Numbered from the stretch's first letter, positions 14,462 through 21,720 are shown. The stretch is 27,556 nucleotides of DNA from Betaproteobacteria bacterium (GCA_009693435.1 SHXF01000057.1:1-27556); one strand, 5' to 3'. Notes: a model not told the origin generated them from the letters alone. Numbers and translations are program-made.

Positions 14462-15445
14462 TCACTGAATCACTTCATCCGCCCGCAGCAACACCGTCTG
14501 CGGAATGGTGATGCCGAGCGCCTTGGCTGTTTTGAGGTTGATGACCATTTCGAATGTCGTCGGCTGTTCCACCGGCAGATCGGCGGGTCTGGCGCCTTTG
14601 AAGATGCGGTCCACAAGGAACGCCGCGCGGCGGAACATGTCGGGCAGGCTGGCTCCGTAGGACATCAGTCCGCCCGCATCCGCGAAGTCGCGGACTTCGG
14701 ATATCGTTGGCAGGCGGTGTTGCAGCGCAAGTTCCACGATGCGTTTGCGATGCTCGGAGGTGAATGGGGTGGCCTGCACGACCAGCCCCAGCGCGCGCTC
14801 GCGCTTCATGACCGCGAACGCACCCGCAAGCTCATCGGCCTTGTTTGCCTGCTGAATGACGAGCGTGATGCCCAATTGCCGCGTTGCGATCCGGCTTTGC
14901 TCGAGAAAAATGGGTGCGACGCTGCTGCGCTTGTGGGTGAGTACCGCGATCCGCCTGGCGTCGGGGCGGATCTCGTGCAGCAACTGGAACCACTTGCCGA
15001 CCAGATCCGTCAGCTGAAAGGACATGCCGGTGACGTTGCCGCCGGGGCGTGCGAGGCTGGCGACGAGGCCGATGCCGACGGGGTCGGCCGCCGTCGCGAA
15101 GACGACGGGGATAGTGCCGGTCGCGCGCATGGCCGTCGCAGTGGCTTGCGTGGCTATCGTGACAATGACATCCACCTTGAGCCGCACCAGCTCCGCGGCC
15201 AGTTCAGGGAGGCGTTCCTCGCGCCCGGCCGCCCAGCGGTACTCGATCGAGAGGTTGCGCCCTTCAATGTACCCAAGGCTTGCGAGTTGCGCGTGGAAGG
15301 CTTCGACGTTTGCGCTCGCGCCGGATGCGAGACCCAGCCAACCGAGGCGCCAGACCTTGCCGGGTTGCTGGGCTCTGGCGAAGGCTGGTGCAGCCAGCAG
15401 GGCCGCGGTTGCGATGTGGCCGAGGAATGTGCGTCTATCCGGCAT
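14462..15445 (-). CDS. ABC_sub_bind (TrpX-like) substrate-binding protein, copy C
   Basis: The start is taken as the ATG at 15445 (MPDRRTFLGHIATAALLAAP), which gives 327 residues with a clean signal peptide ending FARAQ. No strong ribosome site is present and the frame is open 14 codons further. The mature part carries WRLGWLGLASG, LGYIEGRNLSIEYRWAAG, VASLARPGGNVTGMSF and the family C-terminus through IPQTVLLRADEVIQ. The last 60 residues are nearly identical to copies A and E, while the ligand-facing middle part is much more divergent. That fits paralogues specialised for different ligands, with possible gene conversion at the 3' ends. Confidence 0.92.
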   Translation of the reverse strand: MPDRRTFLGHIATAALLAAPAFARAQQPGKVWRLGWLGLASGASANVEAFHAQLASLGYIEGRNLSIEYRWAAGREERLPELAAELVRLKVDVIVTIATQATATAMRATGTIPVVFATAADPVGIGLVASLARPGGNVTGMSFQLTDLVGKWFQLLHEIRPDARRIAVLTHKRSSVAPIFLEQSRIATRQLGITLVIQQANKADELAGAFAVMKRERALGLVVQATPFTSEHRKRIVELALQHRLPTISEVRDFADAGGLMSYGASLPDMFRRAAFLVDRIFKGARPADLPVEQPTTFEMVINLKTAKALGITIPQTVLLRADEVIQ

Positions 15446-15568
15446 TGGAATGTTCAACTGTGGGTATTGTGGTGGGGGTTCTACCACATTGCGCTGGCGC
15501 TGGCCGGCATTGAACGGTGGATGTTCCCGAGTTGGGGTTCGCTGCGCTCACCGCCAACCTAAGGCCTA

Positions 15569-15616
15569 TTTGCGGCTGAATCACTTTGCGGCCGAATCAC
15601 TTTGCGGTTGAATCAC
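15569..15616 (-). repeat. 16-bp tandem repeat, three units
   Basis: TTTGCGGCTGAATCAC and two copies with one or two changes lie head to tail (15569-15584, 15585-15600, 15601-15616). The last unit runs into the C-terminal codons of a receptor fragment, and the repeat removes its normal stop codon. It is another slippage-type duplication at a gene end. Confidence 0.9.
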
Positions 15617-15652
15617 TTCATCCGCGCGCAGCAACTCCGTTTGCGGAATCCC
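15608..15652 (-). pseudogene. ABC_sub_bind C-terminal fragment, copy D
   Basis: On the minus strand the 15 codons before the 16-bp repeat read GIPQTELLRADEVIQ, the exact family C-terminus seen in copies A, C and E. Nothing upstream in this frame continues the protein; hepT occupies that place. The fragment therefore marks the 3' end of a lost fourth receptor gene. HepT reads through the same DNA in another frame and stops inside it. Confidence 0.8.
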
Positions 15653-16070
15653 CGCTGGAAGGGGTAATTGGCTGCATGAGAAATTCCGAAACGAATCGAT
15701 AACGCCGATCGCGCACAAGATCCAGCACGAACGCCATGTCGATGCTCATGTAGTCGTGAACAATGCGGTTGCGCAGACCTATGACGGCATTCCATTCATC
15801 AATGGAAGCCCCCCCCAGCTTTTCGAGCCGCTGCAGTGAGGAAAATGCATCGTAGGCAGACACCGGTACCGGTGAATTGCAGGCTTTGACAGTATGCTTT
15901 GCCTTGCCGATGGCGTTTTCGACCAGCACCTGCAGCGCGTGGAGGACGCCACTTTCTTCAAGCCGGTTGAGCGCCTGGCCGGCAAGAATGCGCTGGCGAG
16001 CTTCATCGAGCAGACTGGTCTGCTCATGGGCGATGCGGGCCGTTTCAATCATGTAAAGGTCAAGCCGCAT
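15618..16070 (-). CDS. hepT: HepT-like HEPN ribonuclease toxin
   Basis: The start is set at the ATG at 16070, 11 bp inside the mntA stop region, giving about 150 residues. The HEPN fold is all-helical, and the catalytic motif is seen in VIGLRNRIVHDYMSID, which has the RNxxxH arrangement and the tyrosine that MntA modifies. HepT cleaves RNA and is silenced when MntA adds AMP to that tyrosine. The final residues, SGDSANGVAARG, come from the receptor fragment at 15608-15652 read in another frame. The native C-terminus has therefore been replaced, but the catalytic core lies upstream and looks whole. Confidence 0.88.
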   Translation of the reverse strand: MRLDLYMIETARIAHEQTSLLDEARQRILAGQALNRLEESGVLHALQVLVENAIGKAKHTVKACNSPVPVSAYDAFSSLQRLEKLGGASIDEWNAVIGLRNRIVHDYMSIDMAFVLDLVRDRRYRFVSEFLMQPITPSSGDSANGVAARG

Positions 16071-16497
16071 GGGCAAGATCCCAGTAGTGATCTTCAAGCT
16101 CGCGCCACGTCGCAGTCTGAAAGCGGGCCCAGGCGAGCTCATCCTTTAGGCTCACAATCGTCCCCTCCTCTACAACCACGGCCTTCATGGCCAGACGCGC
16201 AGAGTTCAAGTCGATCAGGTCAATTTTTTCGACGGCAACATTCAGACACAGGGCCAAACGGCGCCGCAGCGCCTCATGCTCGCCAAGGCGGGCAAAAGAA
16301 GCATTCGCAGGCGTTGCGGCCAGACTGTCGCCCGGGCTGTCGGCCGATTTCCACAAAATTGCGATGTCCCAATCACTGCCGTCACCCGCCGTATGGTTGT
16401 TGCGGCTGCCGATCAAAGCGGCAAAAGCGACCCCAGGTGTTTCTCCGAGCGGTTGCCCCAGAAGATCCATCGCGGCCGGCGGCTTATTGGTGATCAT
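16060..16497 (-). CDS. mntA: MntA-like minimal nucleotidyltransferase antitoxin
   Basis: This protein of 145 residues carries the defining GSX10DXD motif exactly: GS, ten residues, then DWD in ALIGSRNNHTAGDGSDWDIA. It belongs to the MNT family, which adenylylates the tyrosine of HepT and so acts as an enzymatic (type VII) antitoxin. The third acidic residue is probably in VEKIDLIDL. Overlap with hepT and the order MntA-HepT are typical. The start has no strong ribosome binding site; a later in-frame ATG (M10) is possible. Confidence 0.88.
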   Translation of the reverse strand: MITNKPPAAMDLLGQPLGETPGVAFAALIGSRNNHTAGDGSDWDIAILWKSADSPGDSLAATPANASFARLGEHEALRRRLALCLNVAVEKIDLIDLNSARLAMKAVVVEEGTIVSLKDELAWARFQTATWRELEDHYWDLAHAA

Positions 16498-16582
16498 GGG
16501 TACAAGCTTATTCGCTTAGGCCCGCAAGGGCAATTTCGCGCGCTGGCGCGCTCCTGCGCAAGTCAAGCAAGGCCGGACATCA

Positions 16583-16810
16583 TTGCGTGTCTGCCCGGAG
16601 ATTGACCACGGCGACAAGCGGCTCGTCATAGCGGCGCGCGTTACGCGCATCCAGCGTGGTGCCCAGGACTGCATTCGGGGAATGCGCGTTCGCGTCACCG
16701 ATGTGCTGAAAATGCTCGCTCGAAAGTTACCGGAGGCGGAGATGCTGGCGGACTTTCCCAACCTTGAGTCAGAAGACATTCAGCCAAGACTTTTTGGAGT
16801 GCGTTACTGA
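16583..16810 (+). pseudogene. DUF433 antitoxin relic
   Basis: The frame contains CIRGMRVRVTDVLKMLARKL followed by LADFPNLESEDIQ, the second half of a DUF433 domain. The first half is degraded (RVTRIQRGAQ in place of the usual R-T-P-GKP block). After LESEDIQ the sequence changes to PRLFGVRY and stops where the neighbouring receptor gene ends on the other strand. No DUF5615 toxin follows. I read it as the stump of a module lost by recombination with the receptor locus. Confidence 0.7.
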
Positions 16811-17784
16811 ATCACCTCATCCGCGCGCAGCAATACCGCTTGTGGAATGGTAAGGCCGAGAGCCTTCGCCGTTTTGAGATTGATGACCATCTCGAATGTC
16901 GTCGGCTGCTCCACCGGCAGGTCGGCGGGCCTGGCGCCCTTGAAGATCCGGTCCACGAAGAACGCGGCGCGCCGGTGCATGTCGGGGAAGCTGGGCCCGT
17001 AGCACATCAGCCCGCCCGCATCGACGAAACTGCGCAGACTGAATATCGCCGGCAGGCGGTGCCGCGCGGCGAGCGCCACGATGCGCTGTCGGTGCTCGGT
17101 GGAAAACGCACTGAGCTGCACGATCAGTGCCTGGGCGCGTTCGCGTTGCATGGCGGCGAACGCACCCGCCAGCGCGTCGGCGGTACGAACATTCCAGGCG
17201 GTGAAGGTCATGCCGGACTGCCGTGCTGCCGCTCTGACCTGCTCGAGGAAGAGGGGTGTGACATTGCCTTCTGTCGCGGGGTAGGTGAGCGCCGCGAGTC
17301 GCGTGGCTTTGGGAAGGAGTTCGTGCAGCAACTGCACCCGCTTGCCCAGGAGATCCGTTTCGATGACGCTCATACCCGTGATGTTGCCGCCGGGACGGGC
17401 CAGGCTCGCGATCAGGCCAACGCCGGCGGGGTCGGCCGACACCGCCATCACGATCGGGATCGTGGCGGTTGCGCGCTTGGCCGCTCTGGCGGGCAGCGTG
17501 GCGCGCGTCACGATGACATCCACGTTGAGCTGAACGAGCTCCGCTGCGAGTTCAGGCAGGCGTTCTTCGTTACCCGCCGCCCAGCGGTATTCGATCGAGA
17601 GTGTGCGCCCTTCGACGTAGCCCAGCGCGCGGAGCTGCGCAAGGAACACTGCGATCGATTCGTCCGGGCCGGATGCAGAGGACAGCAAGCCGAGGCGCCA
17701 GACCTTGCCGGGTTGCTGGGCACGGACGGCGAATGGCGGCGCGACCAGCGCAAGCAGAGCAATCAAGGTTCCACGCCTGTTCAT
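16804..17784 (-). CDS. ABC_sub_bind (TrpX-like) substrate-binding protein, copy E
   Basis: The ATG at 17784 opens MNRRGTLIALLALVAPPFAV with cleavage expected after RAQ; the product is 326 residues. It has WRLGLLSSASGPDE, LGYVEGRTLSIEYRWAAG, IASLARPGGNITGMSV and the C-terminus IPQAVLLRADEVIQ. It is the third full receptor paralogue, in the same orientation as the others, and also lacks transport partners. Its 3' end overlaps the DUF433 relic by a few bases. Its ATG overlaps the stop of a short upstream frame (17781-17891). Confidence 0.92.
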   Translation of the reverse strand: MNRRGTLIALLALVAPPFAVRAQQPGKVWRLGLLSSASGPDESIAVFLAQLRALGYVEGRTLSIEYRWAAGNEERLPELAAELVQLNVDVIVTRATLPARAAKRATATIPIVMAVSADPAGVGLIASLARPGGNITGMSVIETDLLGKRVQLLHELLPKATRLAALTYPATEGNVTPLFLEQVRAAARQSGMTFTAWNVRTADALAGAFAAMQRERAQALIVQLSAFSTEHRQRIVALAARHRLPAIFSLRSFVDAGGLMCYGPSFPDMHRRAAFFVDRIFKGARPADLPVEQPTTFEMVINLKTAKALGLTIPQAVLLRADEVIQ

Positions 17785-17891
17785 CCGTGTCTTCCAGATC
17801 GTCGCGCAATCACATCGGGTTTTGCTGTGGCGCGCGCGATGAGGATGACGCGGGCGGGCTGAAGGCCAAGGCGAGCAGCAATTTCCCGCAT
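17781..17891 (-). other. Possible short upstream reading frame
   Basis: A 36-codon frame reads MREIAARLGLQPARVILIAR and ends in ATGA overlap with the start of receptor copy E. The segment looks like a helix-turn-helix, so it may be the fragment of a regulator or a leader peptide coupled to the receptor. It has no clear ribosome binding site, and composition alone could produce it. Confidence 0.3.
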
Positions 17892-17922
17892 GGTCTCATC
17901 GGACCAGATCTGCTGGATGCCA

Positions 17923-18282
17923 CTACGCGGCCATTTTCAACTCGGTGATGATGGAACTGAACGGGACGCGTATGCGGCCATCGTCAAGTCGTTCGACCAG
18001 TCCTATCTCCATCAGCCGTTTCACGTCACCGTGGACGTTCTTGTAGTTCCGTCCGAGCTGTTGTGCGACCGCATTGATGCTCTGCGACCCCGCCCGATTG
18101 AGATGCTCGATCAGGCGCCAGCGTTCGCCGGTGAGGGTTTTCAACAGCGTCGGCATATCGGAAAAATACAGTTGCTCGCGCGTGCGCACTCTCGCGCCTC
18201 TTTCCAGGGATCGCGCTGTCTTCAGGAAATCGGTCGCTGCCTTATCGACGCCACCGACACCAATCTCAAGTTTTCTCATCAT
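17923..18282 (-). CDS. tumA: TumA-like HTH antitoxin (HVO_A0114 type)
   Basis: This protein of 119 residues has a winged-helix domain in the C-terminal half: LTGERWRLIEHLNRAGSQSI followed by VAQQLGRNYKNVHGDVKRL and the wing LVERLDDGRIRVPF. This is the form annotated as HVO_A0114-like DNA-binding protein. Such proteins are encoded directly after DUF6516 proteins and act as their antitoxins. Here the gene overlaps the toxin gene by 17 bp. The order is toxin first, the reverse of most modules in this window. Confidence 0.8.
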   Translation of the reverse strand: MMRKLEIGVGGVDKAATDFLKTARSLERGARVRTREQLYFSDMPTLLKTLTGERWRLIEHLNRAGSQSINAVAQQLGRNYKNVHGDVKRLMEIGLVERLDDGRIRVPFSSIITELKMAA

Positions 18283-18565
18283 TGCCTCCAGTCAGCCGGT
18301 CCACGTCGGCGAGAAAATCTTCCATCAGCTTCTCCCAGGTGCGAAAGCGGTAGCGTTGCTCGCGCTCGCCATAGTGCAGATGATCGCCCTTGCCTGACTC
18401 GTTGTCGTAGCGCACCATGCATTCACCGTCCCGTCCACAGAAAAGGCGATACTTCAATGCGTGCGGGCGGTCCGCCGTTGCGTTCGGCAATTCCCAGACC
18501 ACCATTTCGACGAGGGTGCCATCGGGGTGGACCACCCGGCTGCGCAGACGCAATACGGCTTTCAC
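18266..18565 (-). CDS. tumE: TumE-family toxin (DUF6516)
   Basis: This protein of 99 residues has the DUF6516 signature along its whole length: RSRVVHPDGTLVEMVVWELP, then KYRLFCGRDGECMVRYDNES, GKGDHLHYGERE and YRFRTWEKLMEDFLADVDRL. The family is annotated as the toxin of the TumE-TumA system; its mode of action is not something I can read from the sequence. The gene looks intact. A palindrome stands 24 bp upstream. Confidence 0.85.
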   Translation of the reverse strand: MKAVLRLRSRVVHPDGTLVEMVVWELPNATADRPHALKYRLFCGRDGECMVRYDNESGKGDHLHYGEREQRYRFRTWEKLMEDFLADVDRLTGGNDEKT

Positions 18566-18588
18566 GGCGACATCCTACTACACAACGA

Positions 18589-18606
18589 TATGGTGCAAAT
18601 ACCATA
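18589..18606. promoter_or_regulatory. Operator palindrome of tumE-tumA
   Basis: TATGGT (18589-18594) and ACCATA (18601-18606) are perfect 6-bp arms around GCAAAT, 24 bp upstream of tumE. It is the probable binding site of the winged-helix antitoxin. Confidence 0.6.
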
Positions 18607-18735
18607 AGCCATACGGCGAGACCTTGATCGCAAGAGCAAAATGTCGCTGTTCGCCGGTCTTTGGATTCAGCGGGTGCCTGTCCGCTTGCGCGAGCGTGAC
18701 CGCGCCAATCGCAATGCGCAATCAACGGCGCCGGG

Positions 18736-18897
18736 TCACTTGCCTGCCTTTTCCGTCTTTTCCGTCTTTTCGGTGGCCTCCTTTTTCTGCGCTTCTTCCT
18801 CCTTCCTGAAATCCCCGATGACGCCTTTCAGCGGGCATAGGTTGAACGCCGGACACTTTTTGCAGCCCACTGCTATTGCGACGGGACATAGCGTCAT
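18736..18897 (-). CDS. Small four-cysteine protein with charged tail
   Basis: The ATG at 18897 has AGGAG 7 bases upstream, and the frame gives 53 residues. The N-terminal half, LCPVAIAVGCKKCPAFNLCP, has four cysteines with spacing C-x6-C-x2-C-x5-C, and then LKGVIGDFRKEEE. This suggests a metal or iron-sulfur site. The tail is a lysine-glutamate stretch with the repeat TEK (EKTEKTEKAGK), from a 9-bp DNA repeat. I recall similar unnamed small proteins in betaproteobacteria but no function. The strong ribosome site and the cysteine pattern are the evidence that it is real. Confidence 0.7.
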   Translation of the reverse strand: MTLCPVAIAVGCKKCPAFNLCPLKGVIGDFRKEEEAQKKEATEKTEKTEKAGK

Positions 18898-19044
18898 TGC
18901 ATTTCTCCTGAAAACGACGGTTGTGCTGCGAGGGTGGCGATGCCGGGCGCGACGATCGGAATGCGCGGACGGCTGGTCCGATCCGGGTCGGCGCGCAGTG
19001 CTTCATTCATCGCGGGCCCAGTCTTGATTGGCTGTCGCTGGCCC

Positions 19045-19064
19045 TGTAATATGACTGTATTACA
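19045..19064. promoter_or_regulatory. Operator palindrome of the RHH/VapC module
   Basis: TGTAATA (19045-19051) and TATTACA (19058-19064) are perfect 7-bp arms around TGACTG, ending 15 bp before the antitoxin start. It is the likely RHH binding site. Confidence 0.7.
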
Positions 19065-19079
19065 CAAGGCAAGCCTGAA

Positions 19080-19358
19080 ATGACCCTGACCGTTCGCCTC
19101 GACCCGGAACTGGAGCGCGAGTTCGCCGAATTGTGCGGCCTGAAGCGCTCGACCAAGTCCGCCATCGTCTCCGATCTGATCCGCGAATACGTGCGCGCGG
19201 AGGCGCCGCAGCGCTCGCCGTACGAGCTGGCCGAGGCCATGGGGCTGGTCGGGATACAGGACAATGCGCCGGCGGCCGGGCGCGATCACAGCGCTTACAT
19301 CAAGGCGAAGCTTCGCAAACCAAGACCGGTGAAGCCGCGTGAACGCCGCGCTGGTTGA
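19080..19358 (+). CDS. Ribbon-helix-helix antitoxin
   Basis: This protein has 92 residues with the RHH fold at the N-terminus: strand MTLTVRLDPELEREFAELC, then SAIVSDLIREYVRAEAP. The C-terminal part, YELAEAMGLVGIQDNAPA, with the basic end KPRPVKPRERRAG, should bind VapC. It overlaps the toxin start by 20 bp. A palindrome lies just upstream. No strong ribosome site precedes the ATG. Confidence 0.88.
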   Translation: MTLTVRLDPELEREFAELCGLKRSTKSAIVSDLIREYVRAEAPQRSPYELAEAMGLVGIQDNAPAAGRDHSAYIKAKLRKPRPVKPRERRAG

Positions 19359-19755
19359 CACCGGACCGCTGGTCGCGCTGTTCGTTCGCAAGGATCCGGA
19401 CCACGCGCGGGTGGCGGCGTGGCTGCGCGGTTTCCGCGGGCGGTTGCTCACGACCTGGCCGGTGCTCACCGAAGTGAGCCACTTCCTGCGTCCCGACGTG
19501 GTGCTGCAATTCCTGCGCTGGATCGAGGCGGGCGGGGCGGCGATCATAGCCGTGCCGGACGGCGAGCTTCCAGCCATCATCAGGATGATGGAGAAAAACG
19601 CGGACCGTCCGATGGACCTCGCCGACGCGACCCTGGTGTGGCTTGCGGGCCACAGCGGCGTGCGCGACATTCTCACCGTGGACGCGGGGTACTTCGGTGC
19701 TTTCCGCACCCCGCAGGGCAAGGCGTTCAAAGACCTGCTGGCCGCGCAACGCTGA
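19339..19755 (+). CDS. vapC: VapC toxin (PIN-domain ribonuclease)
   Basis: This protein of 138 residues begins at a GTG within the antitoxin gene: MNAALVDTGPLVALFVRKD, where D7 is the first acid. The glutamate of PVLTEVSHFLRP, the aspartates of RPMDLADATLVWLAG and the aspartate of ILTVDAGYF complete the PIN site. The pattern belongs to the VapC group paired with RHH antitoxins. It looks intact. Confidence 0.9.
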   Translation: MNAALVDTGPLVALFVRKDPDHARVAAWLRGFRGRLLTTWPVLTEVSHFLRPDVVLQFLRWIEAGGAAIIAVPDGELPAIIRMMEKNADRPMDLADATLVWLAGHSGVRDILTVDAGYFGAFRTPQGKAFKDLLAAQR

Positions 19756-19893
19756 GTGGCGGGAAGTGCGAGCAATGCAGCGCGCCTGTTCATCTCATTT
19801 CTACCCGATTCCCGCGGGGTGGCGACAGCGCCGGGACAGGCGCACGAGTCGCACACGATGAAGCATGAGTGCTGTCCAGTCTACTCTTTAACA

Positions 19894-19983
19894 TTGCGCC
19901 CGAACTTCGCGCCCGAACTTCGCGCCCGAACCTCGCGCCCGAACATCGCGCCCGAACTTCGCGCCCGAACGTCGCGCCCGAAC
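19894..19983. repeat. 13-bp minisatellite, about seven units
   Basis: Six full units of N-TCGCGCCCGAAC (19906-19983) follow a 12-bp unit at 19894-19905. All variation in the six is at the first base (t, t, c, a, t, g); the other twelve bases are identical. A degenerate half-unit follows. It lies between VapC and the 3' end of the sigma factor gene, with no supported coding role. The flanking bases 19756-19893 and 19984-20038 show nothing else. Confidence 0.95.
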
Positions 19984-20038
19984 TTCGGCCCGGGTCACAG
20001 CGCATCCGTTATTCGATCGACCGCCGTATCGCAGGGCC

Positions 20039-21292
20039 TCAGTCTCCCTGCTTCATCGCAGCGCGACGCGCGAGCAGGAAGCGGCGTATCGCAGGATCGG
20101 ATTCCAGGCCGATGGCGCGCTCGTAGGCGGCGTCGGCTGCCGCGATGTCGCCGCAGCGCTCCAGCAGGCCGGCGCGCGCCGCCCACCAGGGCTGGTAGTC
20201 GGCGAGCTGGACGTTGTCCGACAACGCATCCAGCACTGCGAGGCCCGCTGCGGGCCCGCGGATTTCCGCGACGGCAATGGCGCGATTGATGGCGACCACG
20301 GCCGAACCCGTGATCGCTTCCAGCGCTGCGTAGAGTTGCGCTATCGCCTCCCAGTCGGCGCGGCCGCTGCGCCGGCGCACCACGTGCGCGGACTGGATGG
20401 CGGCCTCGAGCTGGTAACGCCCGATCGCGCCGCTATTGCTTGCTCGCAGCAGCAGCGTTTCGGCCTCGTCGATCAGTTGCGCATCCCACAGCTGCGTGTC
20501 CTGCTCGGCGAGCGGGACATAATCGCCGGCGCCGTCGCGGCGCGCGCCGCGGCGGGCCTGAGCGAACAGCATCAGCGACAGCAATCCCAGCGCTTCCGCT
20601 TGATCGGGCAGCAACGATACGGCGAGGCGACCGAGCCAGATCGCTTCTTCGGCGAGGTTGCGCCTGCGCGCCTCGGTGCCCGCGGGATCGGTCCAGCCTT
20701 CGGCATACGCGGCGTAGATGGCTTCGAGGACTGCGTCCAGCCGCGCCGCAAGCTCGTCCTGCGCGGGCACGCGAAAGGGGACGCCGGCAACGCGAATCTT
20801 GTTCTTGGCGCGCACCAGGCGCTGCGCCATGGTGGCGGGCGCCACCAGAAACGCCGAGGCGATGGTGTTGGCATCGAATCCAAGCACGGTCTGCAGCATC
20901 AGTGGCGAGCGCACGGCGACATCGATGGCCGGGTGGGCGCAGGCGAACAACAATGCGAGGCGCTCGTCGGGGATGGCGGATTCGTCTTCCGCGTCCGCCG
21001 CCAGTTCCGCGAGCAGGTGGAGGTGATCGGCGGCCCCTTCGCGCGTGTGCCGCTGGCGCGCCGCGTCTATCATCCTACGGCGTGCCACGGTGAGCAGCCA
21101 GGCTTCGGGCACATCCGGAATGCCGCGTTCCGGCCAGTCGACCAGCGCCGCGGCAAATGCTTCGGACAAGGCGTCCTCGGCGCCGGCAACATCGCGCGAA
21201 CGCGCGGCCAGAAAAGCGATCAGCTTGCCGTAGCTGGCGCGCGCGACCATCTCCGCGGTCTGGCGCGCCTGCTCGTCCCCCTTCGGCAACAT
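20039..21292 (-). CDS. ECF42-type RNA polymerase sigma factor
   Basis: The start at the ATG at 21292 gives 417 residues; more upstream codons are open but have no family character. The sigma-2 region (AFLAARSRDVAGAEDALSEA to WLLTVARRRMIDAAR) and the sigma-4 region (LLFACAHPAIDVAVRSPLML to MAQRLVRAKNKIR) fill the first half. The second half is the long helical extension of this group (DUF6596 plus TPR-like: ALYAALEAITGSAVVAINRA to AADAAYERAIG). These sigma factors are paired with DGPF (YCII-related) proteins, as here, 49 bp upstream. They have no classical anti-sigma factor, so the extension may sense the signal. A matching promoter stands before the DGPF gene. Confidence 0.92.
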   Translation of the reverse strand: MLPKGDEQARQTAEMVARASYGKLIAFLAARSRDVAGAEDALSEAFAAALVDWPERGIPDVPEAWLLTVARRRMIDAARQRHTREGAADHLHLLAELAADAEDESAIPDERLALLFACAHPAIDVAVRSPLMLQTVLGFDANTIASAFLVAPATMAQRLVRAKNKIRVAGVPFRVPAQDELAARLDAVLEAIYAAYAEGWTDPAGTEARRRNLAEEAIWLGRLAVSLLPDQAEALGLLSLMLFAQARRGARRDGAGDYVPLAEQDTQLWDAQLIDEAETLLLRASNSGAIGRYQLEAAIQSAHVVRRRSGRADWEAIAQLYAALEAITGSAVVAINRAIAVAEIRGPAAGLAVLDALSDNVQLADYQPWWAARAGLLERCGDIAAADAAYERAIGLESDPAIRRFLLARRAAMKQGD

Positions 21293-21309
21293 GGCCTGGC
21301 AGCCGGCTT

Positions 21310-21354
21310 GGCTACATCGCCCGGGCTTACGTCGCCCGGAGCTACATCGCCCAG
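21310..21354. repeat. 15-bp imperfect tandem repeat, three units
   Basis: GGCTACATCGCCCGG and two variants follow each other (21310-21324, 21325-21339, 21340-21354). The last covers the stop codon and final codons of the DGPF gene on the minus strand. The repeat fills most of the gap between the DGPF and sigma genes. Confidence 0.8.
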
Positions 21355-21698
21355 ACCGGGCGGACCTCCATGGCGCCGGTGCTCGCGCCGGGACAGCGCG
21401 CCGCCCAGGCCAGCGCTGCGTCCAGGTCCGGTACATCGATGAGGTAGTAGCCGCCGAGCTGTTCCTTGGTTTCGGCGTAGGGGCCGTTCAGCACGGCGGT
21501 CTTGCCGTTGGCGACGCGCACCATGGTGGCGGATGCGGACGGCTGCAGCGCATTGCCGCCATTCAGCACGCCGGCTTGCTTCAGCGCCTCCGTATACGCG
21601 CCGTAAGCCGCGAACATCTGCCCCGTCTGCTCTTTGTGCTCTTTGGTCGCTGCCTGCACAGCGGCTTCGTTTTGATAAATCAGCAACAGGTATTGCAT
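21342..21698 (-). CDS. DGPF-domain (YCII-related) protein
   Basis: This protein of 118 residues opens MQYLLLIYQNEAAV and carries the signature NGPYAETKEQLGGYYLIDVP, with N in place of the D of DGPF, and ends with MEVRPVWAM. AAGGAG stands 6 bases before the ATG. DGPF proteins are the usual neighbours and targets of ECF42 sigma factors; their reaction is unknown, though the ferredoxin-like fold suggests a small enzyme or ligand binder. A promoter matching the ECF42 type and a 5' hairpin precede it, so it is most likely transcribed with the sigma gene. Confidence 0.92.
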   Translation of the reverse strand: MQYLLLIYQNEAAVQAATKEHKEQTGQMFAAYGAYTEALKQAGVLNGGNALQPSASATMVRVANGKTAVLNGPYAETKEQLGGYYLIDVPDLDAALAWAARCPGASTGAMEVRPVWAM

Positions 21699-21720
21699 GG
21701 TCGACTCCTTTTCAGATTGC

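Noticed and set aside
13982..15562. 526-codon plus-strand frame across VapC and receptor copy C
   Set aside because: It runs through two recognised genes in the wrong frame or strand; its composition is that of a shadow.
18722..19006. 94-codon minus-strand frame over the small cysteine protein
   Set aside because: The competing 53-codon frame has a ribosome site and a cysteine pattern; this one is an arginine-rich shadow.
19894..19983. CRISPR array
   Set aside because: Units are 13 bp head to tail without spacers, and there are no cas genes.
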